A DNA stretch of 37,438 nt from a virus, in IMG/VR virus record IMGVR_UViG_3300034012_001498, positions 1-37,438 of that record. One strand, 5' to 3'. The notes below the pieces were generated by a model. It did not search any database. It saw nothing but the letters and a program-made list of their open reading frames with translations, and was not told the origin of the DNA. This document shows positions 26,220 through 33,633 of this stretch, piece after piece; position 1 is the stretch's first letter, and each line of letters begins with the position of its first letter. Both the position numbers and the translations under genes were made by a program.

Positions 26220-27068
26220 TTAGATAATGAGGGCGCAGGTGCCGCTGGTGAGGCCAGCCGCGCTTCCCATCATACACTCCACGGACGCCGTAACGGTGCG
26301 GGTCGCTTGCGATGCGGTGATGTTATACATCACGCTGATGCCGAGCGAGTCGATGGTCACAACGTCGGAGACGTAGAGCAGATTAGCAACCGCCGGATCA
26401 ATGACCGGTAAGGCCGAGGCCACGGCGATGGCTTCGGGGCAGATCGCAAAGCCGTCGAGGCCCGAGACTGCACCGCTGAAGCTGTTGGCGTAGTAGATGC
26501 CCTGGTCGAATCCGTAGGCTCCGTTCTGGAGCGGCAGGAAGTCGGCGTTGGTCGGGATCAACTTGCTGTAGATTTCGGGCGTGACAACCAGCCCCTTGCG
26601 GTCGCTCTTGCTGATCGAGCTCCAGAGAGTCGCCAGATGGCCGCTGCCGGGGGTGATGGTCGTGGTCGTGACAACCGCCGCACCGAAATTGACGGTTGTG
26701 ATCGGAGTGATCGCAACCGAGAACAATTTGTCGGCCAGAGCGTTGAGGTTGATACGAACCAAGTTCTCCAGACGATGACCCAGAGCGAGGTCGGCCTGTG
26801 TGATGCCGAAGAACTGGCTGTAGTGATCGAGCGTCACGGTCGCCTTGCCAACGGTAACGTCGGAGGCGGGAGTGAAATCGGTCGGGTTGGTCGCCGTGGC
26901 GCTGGTGGCCGTGACGAGGGGCACCTGAATGGTGTCCTTGGGTTTGCGGACTTCAGAACTGAAATCCGTGCTCATGATGCGAAGCGGGGCCAACCGGTTG
27001 GCGAGCACCGTCTGCACCTGTTCAGAGATCGTCGCTACGACGAGTGCTGAATCGAATACGTTTGCCAT
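26220..27068 (-). CDS. Major capsid protein
   Basis: 282 aa. Forms the icosahedral shell. MANVFDSALVVATISEQVQTVLANRL followed by VRKPKDTIQVPLVT, VGKATVTLDHYSQFFGITQADLALGHRLENLVRINLNALADKLFSVAIT (a long spine-like helix) and GLVVTPEIYSKLIPT near the middle. This plan matches HK97-fold coat proteins in general. It follows the protease/scaffold gene and is followed by strong terminators. The leader is AT-rich (CCTAAAAACCTAATAAT) and lacks a Shine-Dalgarno. Confidence 0.85.
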   Translation of the reverse strand: MANVFDSALVVATISEQVQTVLANRLAPLRIMSTDFSSEVRKPKDTIQVPLVTATSATATNPTDFTPASDVTVGKATVTLDHYSQFFGITQADLALGHRLENLVRINLNALADKLFSVAITPITTVNFGAAVVTTTTITPGSGHLATLWSSISKSDRKGLVVTPEIYSKLIPTNADFLPLQNGAYGFDQGIYYANSFSGAVSGLDGFAICPEAIAVASALPVIDPAVANLLYVSDVVTIDSLGISVMYNITASQATRTVTASVECMMGSAAGLTSGTCALII

Positions 27069-27117
27069 ATTATTAGGTTTTTAGGTTTGTTGTTGGTTTT
27101 TCGTCGGGGGTTGGCCC

Positions 27118-27519
27118 TTAGAAATTCTTGGCGTTGCGGGCGCGCAGGATTGCGGCCTTGTTCGCGGAAAAGAGTTGCGCCACGCGCTTCCAGTCCTTGG
27201 CCTCGGAAGCGGCCTTGAACTGCTCGACGGGGTCTTCGGAAGCGGCACCGTTGCTGGACACGGCCTCGCTGCCCTTGGCGGCGAGAGCGATTTCCAACTC
27301 AGCAACCTTGGCCGACAGCGCGGAAAGCTCGGCGCTCTCAACAGCGGTCGCGGCCTCCTCGGCTTTCACTTCCTCGGCCTCAACGGCGGGAGCTTCGGCG
27401 GGTTCGGATTTGTCGGCGGCGATGGCCGAAATGACTTCCTCAAGTTTTGCAGAAAGAGCCTCGAAGGCGGCTTTGGCATCAAACTGAGCCTCGTTGTTTT
27501 CGATAGACACGTCGGTCAT
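27118..27519 (-). CDS. Possible nested scaffold protein (internal start, in frame)
   Basis: 133 aa from ATG at 27519 (MTDVSIENNEAQFDAKAAFE). It would be the scaffold half of the protease gene, made on its own as lambda Nu3 is from C. Support: GGAGGGC lies directly before the ATG, and TTGACAC lies 13 nt upstream. The GAGGGC and spacing are identical to the signals of the gpW-like and major tail genes. In this copy TTGAC is read in frame as Val-Asp rather than as a stop. Confidence 0.6.
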   Translation of the reverse strand: MTDVSIENNEAQFDAKAAFEALSAKLEEVISAIAADKSEPAEAPAVEAEEVKAEEAATAVESAELSALSAKVAELEIALAAKGSEAVSSNGAASEDPVEQFKAASEAKDWKRVAQLFSANKAAILRARNAKNF

Positions 27520-28002
27520 GCCCTCCGCGCTGGTGTCAACTGGATGCTTGAAATCTTTGTGCATCCGATCCAACGGCTCGGTGCCGGCGCGGAACACGCC
27601 CTCGCGGTTCGCAGCGGGACGGCTAACGAGGTCTACGGAAACCAGATTTTCGACGCGGGCAAAACGGCGGTCGCCCACTTCTTCGGGCTTGCCACTGAAG
27701 GCCATGCTGAATCCAACGCGGCCAGGCGCTTTAGAAAGAATCTCCGCGTAAAACTCGGCCTGCGGGTGAGCCGAAAGCAGTTCCAAATCGGCGCGCAGTT
27801 GGTCTTCCTCGATGCGGAAGTTGCTGAGAAGGCCGATGAGCGAATCAATCGACTCGTCGTGATCCACGAAAACCTTGACCGGGGAACCGGCCACGCCAGC
27901 CTGCTCCGCTTGAAGTAGGGTGGTATCGTCCACGAACATTTCGTGGCCTAGCGCAGGGCCGACTGTTGCTACGCTGATTCCTTCAAACTTGAGTGCCGCC
28001 AT
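27118..28002 (-). CDS. Capsid maturation protease fused to scaffold
   Basis: 294 aa. The first 150 residues form a prohead protease: VFVDHDESIDSLIGLLSNFRI (His48 as catalytic base), APGRVGFSMAFSG (Ser99 as nucleophile) and VDLVSRPAANREGVF. From about 162 the sequence is acidic, Ala/Glu-rich coiled coil (KLEEVISAIAADKSEPAEAP ... ELSALSAKVAELEIALAAK), typical of scaffold, ending with a basic tail (AAILRARNAKNF). Fused protease-scaffolds are known; lambda makes a separate scaffold (Nu3) from an internal start. Here Met162 follows GGAGGGC and a TTGACAC element. Confidence 0.85.
   Translation of the reverse strand: MAALKFEGISVATVGPALGHEMFVDDTTLLQAEQAGVAGSPVKVFVDHDESIDSLIGLLSNFRIEEDQLRADLELLSAHPQAEFYAEILSKAPGRVGFSMAFSGKPEEVGDRRFARVENLVSVDLVSRPAANREGVFRAGTEPLDRMHKDFKHPVDTSAEGMTDVSIENNEAQFDAKAAFEALSAKLEEVISAIAADKSEPAEAPAVEAEEVKAEEAATAVESAELSALSAKVAELEIALAAKGSEAVSSNGAASEDPVEQFKAASEAKDWKRVAQLFSANKAAILRARNAKNF
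27533..27539 (-). promoter_or_regulatory. TTGACAC element inside the protease gene
   Basis: The only minus-strand copy inside an open frame. It lies 13 nt before the internal ATG at 27519. Confidence 0.6.
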
Positions 28003-28019
28003 ACTTGGGCGGCGTCATG

Positions 28020-29540
28020 TCAAGCGTCGGGCTTCTTCTCGGTCTTCTTGCGCCTGTAGATGCGCTTCTTTTTGCGGGCGCGTTCTGAAAACTCTGCGGC
28101 TTGCGGCTCGGGGGTGGAGGCGGGCGGAGTTGAACCGCCGTCCCCTGCGGGGAGCACAGGGTCGATAACCGTCGCCCCCTCATTGCGCTCGACGCCGACA
28201 ATGATGCCGAGCTCGTTGGCAAACTGGCGCTCGGCGGCGATTTCCTGCATGGCCGTCTTCCAATCCAAGCCCTGCTCGCCAAAGAAGTCGGCCAGGGTCA
28301 TCAAGCCCGCTTTCACATCGTCGCGCCGAGCGGTGGCCTCGCGCCCCACGTCCACGGTGATGCTGCGCGGAGTCTGCCAATGCACGCTGCGCCAGTTCGG
28401 ATTCTGCGGCAGTTCGCGGCGGCGCATGGCGTTGGCAATCGCGTAGTTCCAGAGCTTGCCAAGGAAGGAGGAGATAAGAACGTCTTGCCGGGCGGCAAAG
28501 GCGCGGGCGGCTTTTTGAATAATGAAACGCTGGGCCACGCCACCAACAGCGGAGGTGTCCCAGATAAATTCGTAAGGCAGGCCGAGGCCGAGGGCGGCGG
28601 CGCGGATGTATTGCTCGAGGTGCGCGTCCAACTTCTCGTTGGGGCGGTTCATCATAAACGACTCGATGCGCTCGGTCGCCTTGAGGCGCGGGATCATGCC
28701 GCCGCCGAAAACCGTTTCGCGGGTCAGGCTTTCGCCCGTGCTCTTGGACAAGTCGCCAAAGAATCCTTCGGCCCCCACCCCGCCCTGCGCGTTCTGCACT
28801 ACCAAGCCGATGCTGCTGCCGATCTTGGCGGCCTGCATCTCGAAACGCAGAAGTTCGTCGCGGTCGAGGAGGTTGTTGAGCGCCACGGCCACGGCGGGAT
28901 AACCGCGCACTTGGTCGGGGCGTTCGGGTTCGTAGACGTGAAGCATCAGATCCGCCTGGATGCGGCGGCTGGTGCGGTTGCTGAAGGTGTCGCCCTCGAC
29001 CACATGGTAAGCGAGCGGACGCGCAAAGCGGTCGAGACTTACGCCGTCAATGATCTGGTCGGCCTTGTCGGGCGGGTTGGCTACGCGGTGCGACTCGACC
29101 ACTTGAACGGCGGGCATCCCGTCGCGTTTGTTGGTCAGGATGCAAAAGATTTCGCCGTCACGGTCAATGGCTTCGGAGACGAGCATTTGCAGCCGGCGCA
29201 TATCGTGGCGCTCGCTAATTTCGGGCGACTTGCTCCAGTTATCCCACCACGCTTCGGCGGCATCATCCCACGCGGGATCGCCGCTGTTGGCCTGCGGAGC
29301 GATGGCCGAGCCGACCGAGTAGGTCGCCTTGTCGCGGATGGCCGAGCGGACGATGGCGTTGTTGTAGAAAAGTTTGCGCGAAAGGCCGAGCAGGCGAACG
29401 CGGTCGCCATTGGAAATGTCCACCTTGCTGTCCTGCGCCTGCGACTGCACCCATGCGCGTTCTTCCGGTCGCCAGTTGGCGGCTTCGACCATGCGGGAAA
29501 AGCCGAATTGCTTGGCGAGTTTGTCGATCAGTGTTGCCAT
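28020..29540 (-). CDS. Portal protein, lambda gpB family
   Basis: 506 aa. Forms the dodecameric portal for DNA entry and exit. GDRVRLLGLSRKLFYNNAIVRSAIRDKATYSVGS, VSEAIDRDGEIFCIL, QVVESHRVANPPDK, MLHVYEPERPDQVRGYP and LPYEFIWDTS are typical of phage portals of the gpB type (PF05136). The C-terminus is basic (FSERARKKKRIYRRKKTEKK). It overlaps nothing but starts 1 nt after the gpW-like stop. Gene order is TerL-gpW-portal-protease-capsid. Confidence 0.88.
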   Translation of the reverse strand: MATLIDKLAKQFGFSRMVEAANWRPEERAWVQSQAQDSKVDISNGDRVRLLGLSRKLFYNNAIVRSAIRDKATYSVGSAIAPQANSGDPAWDDAAEAWWDNWSKSPEISERHDMRRLQMLVSEAIDRDGEIFCILTNKRDGMPAVQVVESHRVANPPDKADQIIDGVSLDRFARPLAYHVVEGDTFSNRTSRRIQADLMLHVYEPERPDQVRGYPAVAVALNNLLDRDELLRFEMQAAKIGSSIGLVVQNAQGGVGAEGFFGDLSKSTGESLTRETVFGGGMIPRLKATERIESFMMNRPNEKLDAHLEQYIRAAALGLGLPYEFIWDTSAVGGVAQRFIIQKAARAFAARQDVLISSFLGKLWNYAIANAMRRRELPQNPNWRSVHWQTPRSITVDVGREATARRDDVKAGLMTLADFFGEQGLDWKTAMQEIAAERQFANELGIIVGVERNEGATVIDPVLPAGDGGSTPPASTPEPQAAEFSERARKKKRIYRRKKTEKKPDA

Positions 29541-29541
29541 G

Positions 29542-29802
29542 TCAGTAGACCCCGTATTGGGCGCGGCTGCATCTGTTGTTGCCGATCTTGCCTGCGTTGA
29601 TGGCGAGGGCCGTCTCGATGAGGCCGAGCATTTCCCAGGCGTTGTAGGTTTGCTGAAGCGTTACGGAGCGCCCGCCCACGCTGCTTGACACGACGAATGC
29701 CTGTGACGCGCCTCCCGCGACGATCTGCGATTTGCAGGCCGTCTTTAAGTCGGACAGTTCCTCAGAAGAAAAGCATGAGGCGAGAATCGCCGCGTCGGTC
29801 AT
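29542..29802 (-). CDS. gpW-like head-tail joining protein
   Basis: 86 aa. Lies between the terminase large subunit and portal, as lambda gpW does. LASCFSSEELSDLKTACKSQIVAGG, a beta hairpin (FVVSSSVGGRSVTLQ) and QTYNAWEMLGLIETALA follow the helix-hairpin-helix plan of gpW (68 aa), a little longer. It is needed to stabilise DNA-filled heads. The start is preceded by GAGGGC and TTGACAC. Confidence 0.75.
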   Translation of the reverse strand: MTDAAILASCFSSEELSDLKTACKSQIVAGGASQAFVVSSSVGGRSVTLQQTYNAWEMLGLIETALAINAGKIGNNRCSRAQYGVY

Positions 29803-29815
29803 GCCCTCGTTGCTT

Positions 29816-29822
29816 GTGTCAA
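29816..29822 (-). promoter_or_regulatory. TTGACAC element before the gpW-like gene
   Basis: Includes the terminase stop TGA (29821-29819). It is 13 nt before ATG 29802, with GAGGGC next to the ATG. Confidence 0.55.
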
Positions 29823-31561
29823 GGGGTGGCGTTTTGTGCGCGGAAGGCCGACAAGAAGCAATCCATGTAAACCAGCGCCATTTTTTCGCAGTCGGCCAAG
29901 TGGTTCGGGCCGAATCTCTGCCACTTCTTTTCGTCCTTATCGTCTACCAGCGCCTCGTTTTGCATCTGCGAAACGTAGTCCTTGGCTAAGTCTCGCGGCA
30001 GATACCACGGCACGCGGCCATCCCTGAGAACATCGTGGTAAAGCCGCTCCTGCCAGAGCAGGGCGTCGAAGCGCATTTGGCGGATGGTGCGGGTGCCGTC
30101 GATCTGAAGCTCGCCCGTCTCCCACGGTTTCAAAGACGAGTTGTGCTTCTTGGTTCGGCCAAAGGCCGCGCAGAATTTGCCGGCGGTCCCGAAGACAAAG
30201 TTGTAAACCCCCGATGTGGCCTTGGCCGCATACCCCGCGTCCACAATGCCCCAGTTGCAATTAAGCTCGCGGAACTTCTCTGACAACCCGCTCCACCCCA
30301 AGGCAGACCCGTATTGCACCAGATAGCTACTCCCGTCTTCGTTGAGTTGGCGAACCAACCACCACAATTCGGTTTGCTGCACGTCCACGGCCATGAGTCG
30401 GGCCAGCACCCCGTCACTCGGCGGTTGCCCCAGCAGATACTTGGGCGAGGCGTCGATGCGCTCGCGGATCATGGCGGTCGTAATGCGTGAGCCGTCCATC
30501 TTCCAGGGCAAGGCCAACTCTCGGTTAAAGAAATCCTGCAAGCCCCCGGCAGTCTCGCGGTCCTGCAAAAACTTGACGGCCAAGTCCGACCATTTGCGCC
30601 AAGGCGAATAAAGCGACGAAAGGTAATAGCTTCTGCGCCCGGCCTCGGCGGCGAAGTCTGTGGCCTGCCATTTCCCGCGCTCCAACATCTCGCGCTTGTC
30701 GGGCTCGGCATGGGCGTGGCCGCACTTGGGGCAAACGCACCGGGCGGTTTCCGCCACGGTCTGCATATTCCAGCCGTTCTCTTGCTGGGCCGACTCGTCC
30801 CATTTGATGTTTTCCCACTCCAAGGCCCACGCCTCGCCGCACCCCAAGCAAGGCACAAAGTATTTCCTTTGGTCGCCCTTCAGCCATTCCGTCCAAATCG
30901 CGCCGTTCTCATAGGTCGGCGTCGAGGTGCAAACGATCAGGTGATTCGGAAAGGTTGTCGTGCGCGCCTCGGCAAGCTGGATCGGGCTGGCCTCTTTGCC
31001 AGACTGCGCGGCGAACTTGTCCATTTCGTCCATCATCAAGAGCGAGATGGAACGGCTTGAAAGGTTGGCCGGGCTATTGGACCCGACAAAGTAAACGCTC
31101 ATGCCCCTGAAGTGCTGCTCGAGGATGGTCAGATCGTCGGCGTTGTCGGGCTTGTGAGCCTTGAGCGCGTCCGAGCTATCGACCATTGGCAGCCACCGCG
31201 ACTTGGAGAACGAGCGCGCTAGGTGCGCGGACGGCATGACCCAGAGCGCGGGCGCTGGGTTCTGGTCAAGGCGGTAGGCCATCCCGGCAAGGATCGCCGT
31301 GGTCTTGGCCGTCTGAGCCGCCCACACCAGCGACAACCGCCTCACCGACTCGTCACCGAAACACTCCAAGACCTCGCGGATGTAAGGCGTCTCCCGCGTC
31401 CGATACGGCCCGTGCAAGTGCGCCGTGTTGCCGATGGACAAGTTGCCCTCGGCCCACTCGACCACTCCTTGTTTCGGCGGCGGTTGTGCCCTGCGAGCAA
31501 TGGCCGCGCCTACATCGTCGGCGGTCAGGCTGCTTTTAACTTGTCCGAAAAAATCTGACAC
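29819..31561 (-). CDS. Terminase large subunit, lambda gpA family
   Basis: 580 aa, GTG start within the TerS gene. Packages DNA into proheads and cuts it. ATPase: degenerate Walker A AAQTAKTT (about 81-88), Walker B LLMMDE (Asp178, Glu179), with SSRSISLLMMDEMDKFAAQSGKE. A zinc-binding insertion has CLGCG (238-242) and CVCPKCGH (275-282). Nuclease: LMAVDVQQTELWW (Asp393) and WGIVDAGYAAK. These are the hallmarks of gpA-type (PF05876) terminases, which generally use cos sites. It overlaps TerS by 37 nt. Confidence 0.92.
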   Translation of the reverse strand: MSDFFGQVKSSLTADDVGAAIARRAQPPPKQGVVEWAEGNLSIGNTAHLHGPYRTRETPYIREVLECFGDESVRRLSLVWAAQTAKTTAILAGMAYRLDQNPAPALWVMPSAHLARSFSKSRWLPMVDSSDALKAHKPDNADDLTILEQHFRGMSVYFVGSNSPANLSSRSISLLMMDEMDKFAAQSGKEASPIQLAEARTTTFPNHLIVCTSTPTYENGAIWTEWLKGDQRKYFVPCLGCGEAWALEWENIKWDESAQQENGWNMQTVAETARCVCPKCGHAHAEPDKREMLERGKWQATDFAAEAGRRSYYLSSLYSPWRKWSDLAVKFLQDRETAGGLQDFFNRELALPWKMDGSRITTAMIRERIDASPKYLLGQPPSDGVLARLMAVDVQQTELWWLVRQLNEDGSSYLVQYGSALGWSGLSEKFRELNCNWGIVDAGYAAKATSGVYNFVFGTAGKFCAAFGRTKKHNSSLKPWETGELQIDGTRTIRQMRFDALLWQERLYHDVLRDGRVPWYLPRDLAKDYVSQMQNEALVDDKDEKKWQRFGPNHLADCEKMALVYMDCFLSAFRAQNATP

Positions 31562-32037
31562 GCATCAGCAACCAGTTTGCCGGCGTCGGGGTAATCCCTG
31601 TGCAGGCGTTTAAGGCACGAATCAAACGCCGCATCAAATGCGGACAACACAGCCGACTTTTCCATGAGAGCGCCGACCCGTTTCTGAAATTCCAAGAACT
31701 CGCCCTCGGCAAACGAGGCGTCTTTGCAAGAAAGCGAGTAAGCCTTTTGAAGCTCGCAGGCTTCGCGCACCTGACCGGCCTCGGCGGCTCCCTGCCAGAG
31801 AGCGTAGTTCTTGCCAACCATCATGTGGGCCTGCTCGACGCGACCCTCTGCCGTGTTGTCTCTGGGCGAATCGGCCGGCGATACCGCCAGCCGGGCGCGG
31901 CGGTTGCCCGTCACGTTGGACTCATACCACGCGACGGCGTTCTCTAATGTGTCTAGCGGGCAGCCCTTCTTCTTGAGTTGGCTAACCCTGCCGATGGTGA
32001 TGGCCTTGGCCTGGGCGAGTTGTTGCGCGACGGTCAT
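31525..32037 (-). CDS. Terminase small subunit (TerS, Nu1-like)
   Basis: 170 aa. DNA-recognition subunit of the packaging motor. The N-terminus has an HTH-like stretch (AQAKAITIGRVSQLKKKGCPLDTLENAVAWYE), and the rest is helical (oligomerisation and TerL-contact), ending CQIFSDKLKAA. Overlap with TerL and a position next to the probable cos region fit. The start follows TTGACTC, a variant of the late TTGACAC element. Confidence 0.8.
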   Translation of the reverse strand: MTVAQQLAQAKAITIGRVSQLKKKGCPLDTLENAVAWYESNVTGNRRARLAVSPADSPRDNTAEGRVEQAHMMVGKNYALWQGAAEAGQVREACELQKAYSLSCKDASFAEGEFLEFQKRVGALMEKSAVLSAFDAAFDSCLKRLHRDYPDAGKLVADACQIFSDKLKAA

Positions 32038-32040
32038 TCT

Positions 32041-32259
32041 TTAGACCGCGCGGAGTCAACTTTAGTTTATTGCGACTGTCTCAGTATCAGAAGGTGATAT
32101 TGAGACGATAGGGGTGGGTGGTATACTATAGAACGAGCAAACGCGCTAAATTTGGGGGCATTTTCCCGTAGTCGCAGGCTCCTCGGGGTCAGATCTCCAA
32201 AGAGATTCCTTTCGCAAATCTCAACAACGGCCAATGTTGCATACACTTATTGAGATTGC
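32041..32259. other. Candidate cos / packaging region with (A/G)TCTCA repeats
   Basis: 219 nt without a gene between HNH and TerS. It holds an imperfect 12-bp inverted repeat GTCTCAGTATCA (32078-32089) / TGATATTGAGAC (32095-32106), ATCTC/GAGAT (32193-32206) and AATCTCAA (32217-32224) / TTGAGATT (32250-32257). TTGAGA-N16-TATACT (32100-32127) also reads as a plus-strand promoter. Repeated TCTCA half-sites next to terminase recall terminase-binding R sites. Confidence 0.6.
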
Positions 32260-32991
32260 TCACAGGCGCCGAGCCCCCTTGCTCAAGTTCTCCTTGGCCC
32301 AAAGAGGTTGAAGGTTTGTGTAATGAGCAGCAACAAGAAGTTGTTGGCGGTCAGTTAAATCAAACCAAGCAATCGGCCTAATGTGGTCAATGTGCCATGC
32401 CCCGTGGTTTAGCCAATGCATACCCTGCTTAAACTTAGCCTCGATGTGTTTCTTTGCATGGTCAAACGTGCAGCCCAATATCTCGCAATAATCACCAGCG
32501 GCTTTGCCTGCCCGCTTGATGCGTTGAACTTGTGACCTAATAGCAATCGTGGCCTTCCACTGCTCTGATCCTCTTTGCCTGCCGCGCCTCACTGCCTCTG
32601 CTTGGTTTCTTTGGGAAGTCGTGGGCAACCAAAGGCCAAGCCTCTTCCTGAACCTTGGCACCGTATCGCGCGCTTTGCCGGCCCATCCGACTAATCGCGC
32701 TGATTCTTTTGGCATCAGCATGGCTTTGGCGTGGCAAGTAAGGCATGGCCGCATGGGATAAATTGATCTTCTCCAAGACTGCTCTTGGCCCTCGGTATTA
32801 CATAGTCGGGGCAAGCCGAGTCTTTTTCTCCACTTTGAAACCGTGCCTGACGGCATAGACAACAATTCGCCAGAATAGCTTTGTCCGATGCCAATCATTG
32901 CGTGACAAGTGACGCAGGATTTAAGCCGCTCAAACTCTGGGCTGGGGTTAGCCCCACGGAATTGACACCCCCGAAGACTCGGTGTTTGCAC
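32260..32991 (-). CDS. HNH endonuclease with two CxxC modules
   Basis: 243 aa. The HNH domain at about 168-240 has GCTFDHAKKHIEAKFKQGM, GAWHIDHIRP (His200, Asp202, His203) and YTNLQPLWAKEN (Asn226, Asn235). The N-terminus has two modules, each a CxxCH (CVTCH near 26-30, CLTCH near 83-87) followed by an HTH-like helix (SGTVSKWRKRLGL, RDTVPRFRKRLGL). These look like duplicated DNA-binding units. HNH nucleases beside terminase assist cos cleavage in HK97-like phages; a mobile homing role is the alternative. GTG start inside an inverted repeat. Confidence 0.85.
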   Translation of the reverse strand: MQTPSLRGCQFRGANPSPEFERLKSCVTCHAMIGIGQSYSGELLSMPSGTVSKWRKRLGLPRLCNTEGQEQSWRRSIYPMRPCLTCHAKAMLMPKESARLVGWAGKARDTVPRFRKRLGLWLPTTSQRNQAEAVRRGRQRGSEQWKATIAIRSQVQRIKRAGKAAGDYCEILGCTFDHAKKHIEAKFKQGMHWLNHGAWHIDHIRPIAWFDLTDRQQLLVAAHYTNLQPLWAKENLSKGARRL

Positions 32992-33010
32992 ACCGCGCGC
33001 CGGGTGTCAA
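32962..33010. repeat. Inverted TTGACACCC pair around the HNH start
   Basis: TTGACACCC (32962-32970) and GGGTGTCAA (33002-33010) form a perfect 9-bp inverted repeat with a 31-nt loop that contains the GTG at 32991. The 33004-33010 copy is the TTGACAC element 12 nt before that start. Confidence 0.55.
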
Positions 33011-33042
33011 AGCGGGATACATCGCTGCGGCCCCGGCGCATC

Positions 33043-33633
33043 CTATTGCTCCTCGGAGTGCATCTGCCCCGTAAGTGCCAGAAGCCTTCGCTCGTAAGCA
33101 TAGATAGCATCGCGCACCGGCTTGACCACACGCAGCGTCTCCACCACTTGGGCCTCGCTCATCTTGTCGGGCGGTAGCTTGACCAGCAACTGCGAGAACC
33201 AACGCCTCGCATCGTAGACCCAGCCCGCCGCGATGTCGCGCACCTCGATGTCGGCGTGCTCGTCTTGCTTGGGGGCATCGCCCTCGCCGGTCGCCTCGGT
33301 GTTCGCTGCGGCCTGTGCCTGAACGCTGGCCCTGTCCTCGATCATCTTAAAGCCAGGCAAGAACAACTGGTCAGGGTGATAGTGGGCATGATGCCGAATG
33401 TATCTCTCAGCAACCGCCGTGCTAATGGTCACATTCTCCCGCAGCCAATGCTGGAACGCCGGCCCGATGGTGTCGCGGGCGCTGGTCAGCGCCATGCCCA
33501 CCTCGTTTGCCATTGCCCCAATCTCCTTCGCCGTGTCCTTCACCCCATCCACTAGGGCCATGATGGCCGCGTGTTTGGCGTTGATGTCCTCGGCTAGCGC
33601 CTGCGCTGCCGCCTTCTCAATCTGGTTGCTCAT
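33043..33633 (-). CDS. DUF3102-like protein
   Basis: 196 aa from ATG at 33633. KEIGAMANEVGMALTSARDTIGPAFQHWLRENVTISTAVAERYIRHH fits the 'how it senses and stops' region of DUF3102-like proteins, with a predicted HTH-like unit. The C-terminal half is helical (IYAYERRLLALTGQMHSEEQ). A role in DNA binding or partition is possible. The start lies 16 nt inside the upstream gene and follows AGGAGAAC with ACACACATG. It is the last early gene before the HNH/packaging block. Confidence 0.65.
   Translation of the reverse strand: MSNQIEKAAAQALAEDINAKHAAIMALVDGVKDTAKEIGAMANEVGMALTSARDTIGPAFQHWLRENVTISTAVAERYIRHHAHYHPDQLFLPGFKMIEDRASVQAQAAANTEATGEGDAPKQDEHADIEVRDIAAGWVYDARRWFSQLLVKLPPDKMSEAQVVETLRVVKPVRDAIYAYERRLLALTGQMHSEEQ

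Noticed and set aside
28380-29600. 406-codon plus-strand ORF opposite the portal gene
   Set aside because: The portal gene is clear on the minus strand. This ORF lacks motifs and any promoter, and its His/Arg/Ala-rich content is typical of antisense reading in GC-rich DNA.
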